64,000 bases of DNA. Source: Chamaecrista fasciculata. Taxonomy: Eukaryota > Streptophyta > Magnoliopsida > Fabales > Fabaceae. The stretch spans positions 9,525-73,524 of the forward strand of contig QANZ01046881.1 in assembly GCA_003254925.1 (NCBI GenBank), written 5' to 3'. Below the pieces are notes generated by a model that worked only from the letters and a program-made list of their open reading frames with translations, had not been told where the DNA came from and did no database searches. This document shows, piece by piece, positions 1 through 12,917 of the stretch (within the stretch, counting starts at the first letter, position 1; each line of letters opens with the position of its first letter). A program made the translations under genes and the position numbers.

Positions 1-407
1 GCTAATAATATGATAACCATTAATTTATCTCCATAAATTAATTGATATGTTCACAACATATCTATAAAATGATTGGCCCTAGGGCACAATCTCTAACAGA
101 CTCCCACTTGCACTAGGTACAATCATTAATCAAACTGTTCCTACACTAGGAACATCCATTAATGTGTCTAATCTCCATCTGACATTACATGACACTCATG
201 TAAGACCTGTGCTGGGGTCTCGTATGACATTGTCATAAGAGGATCGGCAACATCATCCCCGTCTGCTACCTTATCATATCTTGATATCACCATCTCTAGG
301 TGATCATGTCTGAGTGTATATATGTGTGTACATATATCCCTGTCGGACATGGATTATGCCAGGACATGACCAGGCAAGCCATGAGGCATCATTGGGAAAC
401 TCTCGGG
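1..407 (-). mobile_element. 3' end of a Ty1/copia-type element (partial)
   Basis: Bases 1-98 match the outer end of the LTR-like unit at 10875-12917 and end in the terminal sequence TAACA, so this is the first ~100 bases of a 3' LTR read on the minus strand. A purine-rich tract on the minus strand lies just inside (about 99-118), as expected for second-strand priming. Bases 119-407 would be the 3' internal region; no recognisable pol domain is present. At about 408 the sequence changes abruptly to a Ty3 LTR. The element is broken and continues beyond the window. It is old enough to differ from the 10875 copy at several places. Confidence 0.7.
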
Positions 408-555
408 TGATTACTAACAAATACTCTCTACTAACTTAGTCATCAGAGGTGAATAGCAGGAAACTTCCCCGCTGTTCATTGATTTTGCAGGAACTGACTA
501 CCAGAGTTCCTCACCGAACTAGGTAAGACCCCTTGAGCCAGAACTTGATTCATCA
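408..555 (+). repeat. Truncated 5' LTR of the Ty3 element
   Basis: It aligns with 3942-4090 and ends TTCATCA directly before the primer-binding site. The upstream two thirds of the LTR is missing at the junction with the copia fragment. Confidence 0.8.
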
Positions 556-556
556 C

Positions 557-575
557 TGGCGCCGTCTGTGGGGAC
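557..575 (+). other. Primer-binding site of the Ty3 element
   Basis: TGGCGCCGTCTGTGGGGAC starts one base after the LTR end. This form (TGGCGCCG...GGGGA) is typical of plant Ty3 elements of the Tat/Athila type. Confidence 0.75.
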
Positions 576-914
576 GAAATTCTTCTCTCCACCTTTACTC
601 TAACGCTTTAAATTAACATGATTAGTTGTTTGAATTCATTGATGATTTTTACGTGTTTAATTGTTTGAGTTGTCCATAATTATCAGACATGTAACTATCT
701 AAGTTCATCCACGATTTTCACTCGAACAATTATCTTGGGTTCTTCTATATGCTTTACTCACATGTTTACTCAGGTCTATGTGTTTACTCTCACTATCATC
801 TATACTTGTTCTGAATCCATTCATACATCTCGATTACATGTGATAGGTTTAGTCTTTTTTAGTTCCATTCATCTCAGTTACTCTCCACTAAATATGGACG
901 CCCTAAATTAGGGT

Positions 915-2160
915 TTGTTTATCTGTACTAACACGAATGATGGAATTCTCGAACCAGCAAAAATCATGGAAGAATCTCTCAATGAGAACCAAATGGAAGC
1001 AACACTTGGAGGCTCCGTCAACCAACATAATGGAGCCAATCCTCCAAACTCTATCAATCAACCTCGGGAGACCACACCACCCCCTCCGGGCGCTGACCAG
1101 AACGACGCATACAATGCATCGAGGCTGCCACCACCAGTCGCAGCCAAAGTACCTCCTACAACCCAGGTTGACGCCTTCGCAGCCTTCAAGGCTTCCATAG
1201 GCATGAATCTTGTTGGACTTCTACAGTAGTTTCAAGACTTCATGGCTAGGAAAATCACAGCCTCAACATAGGATAAGGGGAAAACAGTAATTGTAGACCT
1301 AGATACCCCCTCAACCAACGAAAAATAGACTGGGGCCACCAATCTGGAAAAGTAGAATCAGGCTCCAACACAACCAGGGGTAGAGGGCGTCGGTCCTTCC
1401 ACCGTCATGAATCAGTATCCTCCTAATCCGCTGTATGCTTACTACGGATGGGCTCCACCAGGCCCCTACTATGATATGGTAGCTACCCCATGTACCCCCC
1501 GATGGCGAACCAACAACAAGTGGCGCCCTTAGGCTGGTATAATCCAATGCAACAAACTGTTACACCAACAGCAGAAACGGGAATGACACCCCCAACTGAC
1601 GGAGGCTTGGCGCCACATATACAGGCCGCCCCTATGGACGCCAATTACAAGATGCCCTACAAGTTAACCCACTACACGGGGGAAAAAGGATCCTGAGGAT
1701 CATCTAAAAGGTTTTAAGGCTGCCATGCAAATATCAAACTTAGGAGACGCTCAGCGATGCAAACTGTTTCCAAGAACATTATAAGGGCAAGCCGTAGATT
1801 GGTTTGCTAAAGTTCCAACTGGATAGGTTCACTGCTTCAAAGATATGGAAAAACACATCCTTAAATGCTTCGCCTCGAGCAAAGTTTACAAACAGCCCAT
1901 GGCAGTCCTCAACGACGTACAACAAGAAAAAAGGGAATCTTTGAGAGATTTCCTTGCCAGGTTTAATAAAGTCCTAATAACCATAAATGATATGGATGAG
2001 AAAATCATTGTCCACTCATTCCTAGCCGTAGTAAGACCTGGCCATGCATAGAGGGAGTTGGCATACCACGCGCCAAAAGATTTGAGCGATTTGCTAGCTC
2101 AAACACAAGAATTCACCAACTATGTGGTGGCCGCCGGACTCAAAAAAGCAACAAGGATGG
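915..2160 (+). pseudogene. Decayed gag region of the Ty3 element
   Basis: The open stretches at 915-1229, 1490-1696 and 1845-2051 encode proline/glutamine-rich sequence and then a retrotransposon gag (capsid-type) segment with the characteristic SLRDFLARFNK motif. It is a fossil with several breaks. Nothing suggests host use. Confidence 0.65.
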
Positions 2161-2249
2161 CCACCGGGTTCAACCAACAAGGATGAACACCGAGCTTGGG
2201 CAGTGGGGATAGCTATCGGGTTCAAGTAGAGCCATCAAAACAAGTCGGA

Positions 2250-3085
2250 ACACGTGGGTTAGACCCGTATAACTCACTAAATAGGTGAGCCGGGTTAGCG
2301 AAATCTCGGCTCACCAATGATTTTAACCCGCGTGAGTTGGCCCACCGAGCCCACGAGCTATGGTGAGTTAACCCGGCGAGTTCGTGGGTTGGCTCACAAA
2401 CCCACCTAAAAAAGAAAAAAAAAATTAAACTTCAAAAATATAAAAAGCAAAATTATAATTTAATAACCTAAACCTAATTCATTTTTCACTTCATCCTCCA
2501 AAAACCCACATAGCCGCACAGCACCCAAACCCACACCATCATAATTCTTCCATCCACCCATCCAAACACAGCCACAATCACACAGTTTCGTCCTCCCTTA
2601 CACTTCGTTCTTCAATCTTTGTTCTTTTCTTGAATCTTTGTTCGTCACATAGTTATGATTACAACACGCACTCTCGTCTCTTCTCAGAATCTTAACTCAG
2701 TCTCAGTCGTTTCCGTCCAGCATACTGATGTCGTACTCTCTCTTGTGCTCTTCTCTCAGATCTGATGGAAAGTATTTTTAACCTTCTAATCTCTCTCTCT
2801 CTCGTTGATAACTTGGTACTGGTAGAGATAGAAAGTTTACGTTGTTTCAGGGAATGCATTTTGATGCTAATGATGTATTTTATTTTATTTATGTTTTAAA
2901 GTATTTATTGAATTGTATAAAATATTAAATTTATAATTTTTTTTTAAATTACTGTTTAGTGGGTTAAGTGAGCCAACCCGGCTCATTGAGTTGGTGAGCT
3001 GGGTTGGCAGAATCCCAACTCACCAGAGATTATGACCCACGTGAGCCAACCCGTGTGAGTCATAACCCGTGGTGAGCCAACGAGA
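2250..3085. repeat. Repeat with GTGAGCC/AACCCG subterminal arrays, inside the Ty3 element
   Basis: Both ends are rich in short motifs such as GAGCCAACCCG and their reverse complements, and the middle is AT-rich with a CT-rich stretch. Flanking gag-like sequence (GATGGCCGCCGG phrases) lies on both sides, so this is an insertion. The design resembles the hAT-like elements elsewhere in the window, but I could not fix the termini or a target duplication. Confidence 0.4.
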
Positions 3086-3574
3086 TGGCCGCCGGGGTCA
3101 CGCGCAAGAGATGGCCGCTGGAATCATGCACAAGAAATGGCCGTCGGCGTCAATGGTGGTGGTTGCCACTCATAAGAATGAAGATAAAAAATAAGAAGGA
3201 TGGAAGTGAGAAAGAAAAGGGAAATGGGAAGTAGGTTGGAAATGAGAAGCATAGGAGAAGCATAGAAGCCCTTTTTAAAGAAGAAAAGTGGGGGCAACGC
3301 CAAAATTTGAAATCTGAATCATGGAGGGAAAATTCAAAGGCTCCCAAAATTTGTGTGAGGGATGGCAAGGCAAAAATCCAAAAGTTGCAAGTTGTGGGTA
3401 TTGGAGGAAACTACAAAGCCCAAGTCTCACACATGAAATCATGACATTTGTAAAGGTCCCCCCAATGATGATAAACGACGAAGCTTCACCAGGCAATCCT
3501 TGGGATAGCTTAACCGGACCCCAGCGGGGACACAACCGGCGGGGACATAATGACATTTTTTTTGGAGGGACTAG

Positions 3575-4090
3575 TGATAATATCGAAACGGAGGAAAGAC
3601 GTAAAGCAGCAGTCAAGAGGCGGAGCTTGCCCATTCCAGGCGGTCATCCCCCTTAGTTGGGTGGCCAGCTGTCACCCCCAAGACGGAATCCTCCTAAAGG
3701 ACCCCAGCCTTAGTTAATCAAGTTACCCACGTGATCTGCCTCTGGAAATCGTGGATTTCAGCAAGGATTCTCCTAGATATCTCGCCAAGAGATATTTTCC
3801 CCAAAATATCGGAGCTAAACTGATTTTCCTAGAGTCTGTAGGATATCAGATCCCCTATATATCGGACCCTCCTGATCGCAAGCCATGTTATAAAAGGGTG
3901 AATGAAGGGTCATTTGAGGTAACACTCTAACTTAGTCTAGACTGATTACTCACAAATACTCTCTACTAACTTAGGCATCGGAGGTGAATAGCGGGAAACC
4001 TCCCCGCTATTCATTGATTTTACAGGAACCGATTACCGGAATTTCTCACCGAACCAGGTAAGGCCCCTCGGGCCAGAACTTGATTCATCA
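3575..4090 (+). repeat. 3' LTR of the Ty3 element
   Basis: It runs from TGATAA to TTCATCA (516 bp) and is preceded by a purine-rich tract (TTTTGGAGGGACTAG) that fits a polypurine tract. Its last 150 bp match 408-555. Confidence 0.75.
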
Positions 4091-4861
4091 GATGCAAAAG
4101 AAGGTTCTACACAAAATAATTTAAAAGGTTATTTTGAGACATACACAAAAAGACAAACATAAAATAAGTAGATCAACTAATGAAGTCAAGGTTGAATTGA
4201 ATATATATATATATTATTTTGAAAGAAATATTCGTGCAATGCATGTTAAAGATATATTATAGTGATGAAAGACACGAGAAACTTTTATAGTAATCTCCAA
4301 AATAATATTGGAAAAGAAAAAGAAGATAAAAAATATAACAAAATAATATATTGTGTTAGTATCAGTATATTAGTCCTCTAAGTTGATTAAATTAATACCA
4401 CATCATTATTTTCTATTAAAAATTTGATGAAGTTAAGCAAAATGGTGACGTTGAGTTTAATATCAAAGTGTTAACACTCAAGGTACAATTGACAATAAAA
4501 GAAATTTTAAGATACACTTAAAACTTAACCAATAATTTAAGGACTAGGGGGGTGCTTTTACCTAGGTTTTAAATCAAGATACCTATAAACTTAAAAGTGA
4601 TTTTCAAATAAACATAAACTTTTATAGACTAATACTAATGCCATTATTTTTGTAGCACAATATTGTAACTGAATTAGTAAGATTACTGGTGAAACTTAAG
4701 CTATAAAAATATCTTATTTCAAAAGATTGGACTATTAGATGAACATTATAACTTTAATACTGAGTGCTTTTAGTTAACCCAAAAATATTTTGGATCCGGG
4801 AACAAGGACTTGTAAAAGGCACCAAACTTGTAGCTTATATACTTGTAATTATAAAAATTTA
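4091..4861. other. AT-rich intergenic stretch, nothing recognised
   Basis: No open frame, repeat unit or RNA gene could be recognised. A short TA microsatellite lies at about 4201-4215. Confidence 0.5.
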
Positions 4862-5291
4862 GGGTAAATTACACTTTGGTACCCTGTGGTTTGACCCTAT
4901 TTCACTTTGGTACCCTGTGGTTTGAAACCTAACACTTTAGTACCCTGTGGTATTCTCCATTAATACTTTGGTACCCTTTGGAGCTATTTTGTAATTTTAA
5001 TCATAACAAATTTTGCGAAAATTACATTTGACCCCAAAATGTTTTTAAAGCTTTCATTTTAGTCCCTAGATAATATGTATTCAGGGCCCTATTTGTAATT
5101 TTTTGAAAAATTTTTTGGCGTCAATATGTATTTTTTGCAAAATTTGTTATGGTTAAATTTGCAAAATAGCTCCAAAGGGTACCAAAGTGTTAATGGAGAA
5201 TACCACAGGGTACCAAAGTGTCAGGTTTCAAAGCACAGGGTACTAAAGTGAAATAGAGTCAAACCACAAGGTACCAAAGTGTAATTTACCC
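4862..5291. mobile_element. Mutator-like MITE (430 bp), perfect 9-bp TSD
   Basis: It has long terminal inverted repeats of about 180 bp starting GGGTAAATTACAC. Each arm is built from repeats of a TTTGGTACCCTGTGG-type monomer. The 9-bp duplication AAAAATTTA flanks it at 4853-4861 and 5292-5300. Long TIRs plus a 9-bp TSD are the Mutator signature. It is non-coding. Confidence 0.85.
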
Positions 5292-5300
5292 AAAAATTTA

Positions 5301-5697
5301 TTTTTATATAAATGAATAAATATGAATTTTGAACATTATGTATAAATACATTGTAGAATTTTAAAGATAAAAAACTAAATATTATATATATGTTATTAGA
5401 GTAATTTAATAGAATACTTATATATATATATATATGTTAATAGTTATAAATAAAACATTTATTAAAATATATTTTATATCAATAAAAATTAATTTATTCA
5501 AAGATTTTTTTTGGGTTAAACCATGAGTTTTTTCCGCTTATTTGCATAACGACTTAGGTAAAGACTAAACTCTTTCGGATCGAGAGGAAATATATAAAGC
5601 TCTCCTAACAATGTCGACTCTAAAAATCGAACATCGATTCTCTCCCTCTATAGAAAAAAATAATTTATTTAAAGATTTCTCTAAGTGTTAGTCTAGA
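5301..5697. other. AT-rich stretch, possible tRNA-related SINE remnant
   Basis: It is mostly AT-rich with TA microsatellites near 5420. About 5515-5660 is less AT-rich and could be a decayed tRNA-derived SINE on the minus strand, but no intact box B or target duplication was seen. Confidence 0.25.
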
Positions 5698-6311
5698 TTA
5701 GGGGTGAGTAGCAGGTAGGTTGACTCGCGAACCTACAAAATGCAACCCAGCCCGCAACTGGGGGTTAGGTTGGATCAAGTTCATGTATTGGGTTAGATTT
5801 AAAATATTCAACCCGCAATTTTTTTTCAGTTATTATTTTTATTGACTTGCAAATCCAACCTAACCCAACTTGCAAAGGTACATGTTGGGTTGGGTTGAGT
5901 TGAGTGATTAGAAATTTAAGAATTGACCTAACCCAATCTACAAATAGATGTGTGGGTTGGGTAGTAAATCTCACCAAACTCAACTCATGCTCACTCCTAG
6001 TAACACATATATATATATATATATGTAATTATATAAATTTTAACGTCATAATATCTTAGTTATAGAGAACTATCAAGAAAAATATATTTTAAAAGTACAT
6101 AAAAATTAAAAATAATAAAAACAAAAATATGTACAAGTTTACAGGTTGGATTGATTCCTAAAATTGTGACTTCGCAACTCGACCCAAAGGTTTGTGGTTG
6201 ACATTTTTAAAATCAACTCAACCCACAAACCTGAACCATTCCAATCCATAATTTTTGGGTTGAGTTGAATTTTGCATGTTTATAGGTAAACTCAACCCAC
6301 TACTCACCCAT
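5698..6311. repeat. hAT-like repeat with CAACCC subterminal arrays
   Basis: It begins TAGGGGTGAGTAGC and contains matching inverted ends at about 5987-6000 and 6295-6311 (CTCACTCCTA and CTACTCACCCATA). The interior is full of AACCCAACC/GGTTGGGTT motifs. The TAGGGGTG terminus and subterminal arrays resemble the verified hAT-like elements here. The 8-bp duplication could not be confirmed, and two elements may be overlaid. Confidence 0.45.
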
Positions 6312-6533
6312 AATTTCAACAATCAATAGAGCTAGGTGGTGGGTCCTAAAGTGTCCTGTGTTGGCATGTGAAATGTTGAGCATGTCCAATCCAAATGGCT
6401 AGAAGTTCATCCAAAACAGACAAAAAGACTAAAATATTGATTTCTTTTCCTCTGTGTGATTTTTAAATAAATCCATTATTAGATTATGTTCTATAGTACA
6501 TGCCAAGCAAAGATTTCTCTCATTTTTTATGAT

Positions 6534-7313
6534 GGTTAAAGTGTCATTTTGGTCCTAAATATATGTCCTATTGTTCATTTTGATACTTTATGTTTCAAAA
6601 GATTCATATTAATCATAAATATTGGCAAAATATTTTATTTCTGTCCCAAATAATTGAATATGGTGAATTCCTCTCGTCGAATGTGAAGAGTCTAGAACCA
6701 TGTACTGCTTTTGAAGAATATTTTTTCTATCCAATTGGAGCAATCAACAAATGAAGTGATCAAATCGGATCTCGAAAGTGAGTCACTCATCTCATGGTTA
6801 AACAAGCAAAAGGTAGTCATATATTTTTCTTTTCAATTCTAAATGTAATGAATTCATAGTTTTGGGTATAGAATAAAAAAGAAAAAAAATCATGAAAAAT
6901 TAGTTCTAAACCCACTTTTGAGTCTGATTTGAGCTCATTTGCTGATGATCCCAACTGGAAAAAAAAACTCGCTAAGAGTAACTTATAACTCTGAGCTCGT
7001 TCATATTTGAAATGAGAGAGATATGATTAATTTCACTTATTTGACAGTAAAACAAGCGGCCTACTTTCGGGAACCGATTTAACCTCGTTTACTGATGGCT
7101 CAACTGGATAGAGAAATTATTTTTCGAAAGTAATTAATGGTTTTGAACTTGTTACATTCGAACTAGAAAGGAGAAAAATAAGATCTCATTCAATAATTTG
7201 AGACCAAAATAAAATATTTTACCAACATTTAGTCCCAATATGAATCTTTTATAACAGAAAGGATCAAAATAAACATTAAGGCATATATTCAGAACTAAAA
7301 TAAGTCTTTGACC
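6534..7313. mobile_element. Mutator-like element with long TIRs (about 780 bp)
   Basis: Its arms start GGTTAAAGTGTCATTTTGG and end as the rough reverse complement. Inner arms share phrases with the verified element at 36992-39662 (ATATGACCA..., CTCGTTTACTGATG...). The target duplication is only weakly visible, so the copy is probably old. No coding capacity was seen. Confidence 0.55.
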
Positions 7314-7492
7314 TATTTGATCAAAATTTTATACTTGTTCCTAATATTTAAAACAAATTATGTTTTGGTCCTTAAAATTGTAGTTTTGGCTATAGGTCTT
7401 TGAAAACATAACTGTTAATTTATTTCGTTTTATGAAGTACTATACTCTTTCCTAGTCTGGAATATTACTTCCTCTTGATTCATCGAAATGTA

Positions 7493-7722
7493 GGCAAAAA
7501 TACTTTTGGTATTCATAAATTATGGAGTCAATTTTAGTTGTACTTCTAAATTTTTTTTTTTGGATAATTATACTCCAAATATTTCATATTTGAGTTCATT
7601 GTATCACCAAATTGAGGGTATAATTGACAAAACAAAATTAAGGTATAATTGATCGAAAAAAAAATTAAAGGTACAATAGAAATTGGCTTCGTACTTTGAT
7701 GATACCAAAAGTACTTTTGTCC
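7493..7722. mobile_element. Inverted-repeat MITE, Mutator-like (about 230 bp)
   Basis: Ends GGCAAAAATACTTTTGG and CCAAAAGTACTTTTGTCC are inverted repeats, with ATAATTGAC-type monomers inside. It resembles 58706-59004. Flanks match only partly. Confidence 0.5.
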
Positions 7723-8035
7723 CGCAAAAAATATAATGTCCATGGATAAAAACTAAAAAGTCTTTAGCCATCTTCATTAACTATCTCTTTCTTTGGAGCT
7801 AAGAAAACATGCCATGAAACAAGAGTTTGACTCTCTTGTTGATTCACGATTTAACTAGTCGATTTTTAGTTCAGCTTGTATAGAAGGCCAGGGAAGATGG
7901 TGAATATCACTAAATTTATAAATCAATTTCTTTTTTTTCCGTAGAAATTTATAAATCAATTTCATTCGAGTGCCAGAGAGACTGAGCAATGGGAGTAGCA
8001 GAGAAAGAGAGCCTAGAGAAGAGAGAAAGATAAAA

Positions 8036-8368
8036 GGTTAAAACCTCATTTTGGTCCTTAAACTATAGACTAAGAGACATTTTGATCTTAAAATTATCTT
8101 TTGTTTCATTTTAGTCCTCAAGCTTTAAAATTTGTTTTATTTTGGTCCCCAAAATGTGATTTCATCGAGGTTTCGCCATTATTTATAACTCGGGCAGTAG
8201 GAAAAATCAACTACAAATTTATCTTCAATTTTTGAGTAAGAATGAAAATGTTTCTTTTACCATTATGGAACAAATGTAACAGTTTGAGGACCAAAACGAA
8301 AAAAAAAAAAGTATTTGACCAAACTGAAACTTACCTCATAGATTGAGGACCAAAATGAGTATTTGGCC
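8036..8368. mobile_element. Mutator-like MITE (333 bp), perfect 9-bp TSD
   Basis: The ends are GGTTAAAACCTCATTTTGG and its inverted counterpart. The duplication AAGATAAAA lies at 8027-8035 and 8369-8377. It is the same family as 34358-34868. Confidence 0.8.
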
Positions 8369-8444
8369 AAGATAAAAATATAATGCCACCAAACGAAAGT
8401 CAACTTAATTGAAACGTTTTAAAAAAATGAGATTGAATTAAAAA

Positions 8445-9515
8445 TGCCAAAATATAATGAACTCCCTTGAACTTTGCCTTATATGTGATTCATCCCCTTA
8501 GACTATGAAACTTAAAAAATAGAACCCCCAAACTTATATATATTTGCTAGGAACCCCCTTCTCTTAGTCTGCTGTTAAAAACAACAGAAGTGCCAAGTCA
8601 TCAATCCTTGTCAACAAAAACTCGCCAAATCATCAAGTCATGTGAGCAAAATGGACTCCTCTGTTTATTTTCTAAAATAAATCCCTAAATAATATTGATT
8701 ATTGATGATATGGTGCCCCGAGAAAACGAAGATGCAAAGAGACAAAATCACAGAGAAATAGCCTCCTTTTGTAATGATGTAGACATGTAGTGACCTCTTT
8801 CTTTTTCTTTTACTGTACTTCATTATTTTAATGGAATATTGGCCTTTTTTTTTTTCAGTTTCAAATCTTCTACTTCATATATTGTTGAATTTTATATTGA
8901 AAAATATCGAACTTTCTACCCAGAATTTGGATTAGTTTTTTTTTTTCACTGCATATATTTGACCATGCACTTCCATACTTGGGGCCTGTTTAAGATGTCA
9001 AGTGGCAAATATGTATGTATAAAAAGCAATTAATTTATGCAATAACCTCTATAATTGTTCAGTAGACTCAACTGATGAACCTGGTTTTCACGGGGGCATT
9101 ACCAGGTTGCTTGCATTTTAGGTTGCTTGCAATGTAAGAATTAGGAATGATCATGGGTAAAGAGATAGAATATAGATAGGATATTATGATTCCCGGACCC
9201 GGATTGAGTGAGTACTAAAGTCAATTCTCATCTCCGAATCCGCTGAATAATCTAATCCCCATACCGAGACCCAAAAAAATTTTAAAATAAAATATTTCGG
9301 CACCATATCAATAATAACATTATTTAAAGGAGTCCATTTTAATGACATCATTGGCTGATTTGGTGAGTTTTTGTTGACACGAATTGATGACATGGCTCTT
9401 CTATTAAGGGTTTATAGCACATCTCTATTTGGGGTTTTATTTTTCATGTTTCAAAGTCTAGGGAGGTAAATCACACATAGGGTAAAAGTTTAAGGGGGTT
9501 CATTGTTTTTTTGCC
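8445..9515. mobile_element. Mutator-like element (1071 bp), 8/9 TSD
   Basis: The ends TGCCAAAATATAATGAAC and GTTCATTGTTTTTTTGCC are inverted. Both arms carry CCCTTGAACTTT-type phrases. Flanks AATTAAAAA (8436-8444) and AATTAAGAA (9516-9524) match at 8 of 9 bases. A hAT-like fragment (TAGGAATGATCATGGG, from about 9141) sits inside. No open frame looks real. Confidence 0.7.
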
Positions 9516-9602
9516 AATTAAGAACGAACGACACATAATAGATAATAAAAAAGTAACCAAAATTTCAATCAAAGTAAGTTTAGAGTATCCCAAATTTTTT
9601 CC

Positions 9603-10300
9603 CTAAATAGATAATAAAGAGTAATATGATTTGCCACCAATGCTTTCAATTCTCATTGGTCCGATGAGGTCCATATGTATGAGTTGTAGAGGCCTTGAAG
9701 TTGATGCATGTCCTTTCAGCTTAAAGGAACTCCTTATCTGCTTCTCGTGTTGACATGCTTCACAAATGTGATCTTTTACATAATTCAGCTTGGGCAAGCC
9801 ATTCACCAGGTTTCCTTTTGATAGCTTAGATATCTTTCCCATGCCAGTGTATCCCAATCTTCTATGCCATAGCCATGTTTGATCAGTTGTAGAGGATAAG
9901 CAATGATGTGAGGAGAGATTTGCTTCAGCAGAGGTTATGATGTAGATATTCTCCTTTCTGCTTCCCTCAAACAAGGTTCTCTCACTTCCTTTCTCAAAGA
10001 TAGTGCACTTGGTTGAATTGAATACAACTTTATGTCCCTTGTCACACAGTTGACTTATGCTAGCAGATTATGCTTAAGACCATCAACAAGATATACTTCA
10101 TCAATTGATAAAGTGGATGATATCTGCACTTTACCAATGCCAATGATTCTTCCTTTCTTGTTGTCACCAAAGGTCACTCTTCCTAAGTCCTTCATGGTAA
10201 TGGACTGGAAATTCTTCAGGTTCCCTGTCATGTGTCTTGAACATCCAGAATCCAAGAACCACTTGTCTTTCCTTGCATTGGTCCTCAGGCACACTTACAG
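9603..10300 (-). pseudogene. Copia pol fragment: protease and integrase N-terminus
   Basis: Two open stretches (10055-10294 and 9603-9974) carry the copia protease motif DSGCSRHMTG and then the GAG-pre-integrase zinc-binding region (HRRLGY... C..C). Pol ends near the start of the integrase core at the left breakpoint. It is a fossil. Confidence 0.8.
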
Positions 10301-10874
10301 AAACAATGGAAATTGTTCAGGTACCCACAACTCCTTGGGTACTTACAGCATTAGTTCCTTTCAAGGATCACTTAGGAACCCAGACTTGCTTTGTAACCAA
10401 GAAAGGATTCCTGATCTTTCTTCTGTTATTTTGAGTGCCACAGTCATAAGCCAAATGGCCTTTGTTCCAGAACTTGTAACATGTTTTGTTCACAAAAGGT
10501 CTAGATGCCTTTTTCTTTCTATCAAGAGCTTTTCTTCCTAAGGAACATGATCACTTTCACATACAGTTCCTTCCTTTATAAAAGGTTTTACTACCTTCTT
10601 CTTCTTATCATGTGGATCATCATTAGATCCATCATAGCCGACACCTACCTTGTCATAAAAGCAGTTTTGGGAGCCGAGCATAAGATCTAACTTCTTTCTT
10701 CATCCAACAAGGTTCTCAAGATCCTTCCTTAGAACTCTGTTCTGGTTCTTAAGGAACTCATTCTCCTTGTTCAACTTCTCATCATCTTCTTAGCTCGTTT
10801 CTTCAGCAAGCATTGCCTTTTCTCTCTCTTCTATGAGACTAATATTTTTATTCTCAAGAACAATATTTTCTTTT

Positions 10875-12917
10875 TGTTGGGAATTCTAGGCGCCTAAGGC
10901 AGCGGAAGCAAAAATAAAATAATTAAAACGCCTAGGTCCTATGATTCCCGAACGGATCCGCTAGCAGAATTTAAAACTTTTGGTTAGTGTTATACCTCAA
11001 GAGTTTCAATCTGATGGTTGAACGGGGCGAGTTCCATGGAGTCCACTCCCAGAGTTCTCCCTCTGCCAGTAATCCACATGAACAGTTTCTTTGAACACCG
11101 AGGTGCTAGCCTCCAATTCTTTTCTCCAAAAGAATCAGGGACCAATCTACAGACCTCTGACTTCAAGAACTCCTTCTTGAATCAGCAACTGAGGTGGCGC
11201 TTAGAAAAATCCCCCCACAAGAATTCCTTCTTGCCTATTCTTCTCTCAAACCCTAATTACAGAGTTAAAGTCGAAATTCTCTAACTCTTAGAGAAAGTCG
11301 ACTTTCTCTGTGTGTGTGCAAAGGATTATTTTCTCTCTCTAACTCCTAGGAGGAAAACCAAATTAGGGTTAGTATGCTATGCCTATGGGCAAAGTCGACT
11401 TGCCCCCTTTTATAGACAAAAATTTGGTGATTTAATAATTCCTAAAATAAAGATATTCTGATAATATAATTATTTTAAGACTTGAATTTATAATTATAAT
11501 ATTACCTTAATATTATATTTAAATTCAAATTGCAATCTTGGAGAATCAAATTGAGAGATCAAATCTCCCAATGAGACCCACCAAGATGGCGCCATCTCCC
11601 TCTCTAATTTCCTTGAAATTTTATAAATCAAAAACTTCCTTATTTTTGATTCACCAAAGATTCTGAGATGAGATCTTCACCAAATCTTTTGAATTCAAAT
11701 ATTTTGAAATCTCCATCAAATCTTTTGAATTCAAATATATTATTTGAATTAATAAAACAATTTTATTTATCCAAATAATTCCTTAGAGGCGCCACCCTCA
11801 TATATTGTTTAGGAATTTTATAATTCAATAATTTCCTAACTCTTAGGAACATTATCTGAATTATTTTCCTAATATTTAAATTGTCAATAATTAATCTCAT
11901 TAATTATATAAACAATTATTAATATTTAAATTTGTCCCACAAATCTAAATATGTCATCTGTAGATTAATTAAGACAAGACATAATGTCCCAGACATTTCC
12001 TCTGTGTCTTAAATCGTGTCACTCGCGTGACCCACGAATTAACCCTAATTCGTGTCCCTTTCAAATGGTGTTCAGTTCCTGCTCGTGTGTGACCCAGCAG
12101 GCCCCACGTGAAGTTGGCAGCAGGGCATCCCCCTGACCTACAAGTTGTGAGCGGACTCTAGCAAGCCATCACAACTACCCAAAACACGTGAGTTATCGTT
12201 TTTACTAAAACGACTTAACCTCAGTACCTCCGTGTCAGAGATCCGATTGTCCTACAATATCTTGGTCATGGACTAGGCACAGGAATGTCATCCATAATCC
12301 AAACCACAACTTTCTCGATTCTCTGAGTAAGTCCCAATTCTTGAGTGGTCACTCTTTTTCCTGGACAGACTCATCGAGGGCGCCAGTTAGATATATCTCA
12401 TCTAATGAGGGACAAAATCCCATTTTGGCCAATCCACATTCCACAGCAATGCAATCAACCAGACCCGTACTTAGCTCTTATAACTACCCTGTTACGGGCA
12501 GCATTAGACTAAGCCAAAGTCTGACAACTGCAACGCCGGAATAATGATGACCTCAGGTCTAAGGCATCGCTACAGGCGTACTAGGAGAGGCAAGCTGATG
12601 ACTAAACCCATGCAGGACTCTTCGGGTCAGTCCAGCAACTCGTAACCACCTTACGTAATTGCACCATGACTCTCGTCCCAGCATCTAGTGCGTGGATCTC
12701 ATGCACCGAGGTCATGCTGGTCTTAATTCATTTTTGTTCCCACAAAAATAATCGACCAGGGACAGATTTAGATTAATTATCTCATAATTAATCATGGATG
12801 TTATCATAGTAAACATGCTAATAACATGATAACACATTAATTTATCTTCCATAAATTAATAATATGTTCACAACATATTTACATAAAATGATTGGCCCTA
12901 GGGCACAATCTCCAACA
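10875..12917 (-). mobile_element. Solo-LTR-like insertion (2043 bp), TSD CTTTT
   Basis: Termini TGTTGG...CCAACA are flanked by CTTTT at 10870-10874 and 12918-12922. Its 12.8-12.9-kb end matches bases 1-98 of the window, where the same sequence sits next to a purine-rich tract. This identifies it as an LTR of that copia-type family. With no internal region it is a solo LTR, left by recombination between two LTRs. Confidence 0.85.

Larger units (their letters stand above)
408..4090 (+). mobile_element. Degenerate Ty3/gypsy-type element
   Basis: The parts are a truncated 5' LTR (408-555), a primer-binding site (from 557, beginning TGGCGCCGTC, the style used by plant Tat/Athila-type elements), a gag-like region (about 915-2160), a foreign repeat (about 2250-3085) and a 3' LTR (3575-4090). 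The 408-555 segment matches the last ~150 bases of the 3' LTR closely. No protease, reverse transcriptase or integrase was recognised, so the element is either internally deleted or a non-autonomous derivative. It is broken in several places. Family assignment rests on the primer-binding site and the gag. Confidence 0.75.

Noticed and set aside
10032-10541. 169-codon plus-strand frame
   Set aside because: It is antisense to the copia protease region and has no family resemblance.
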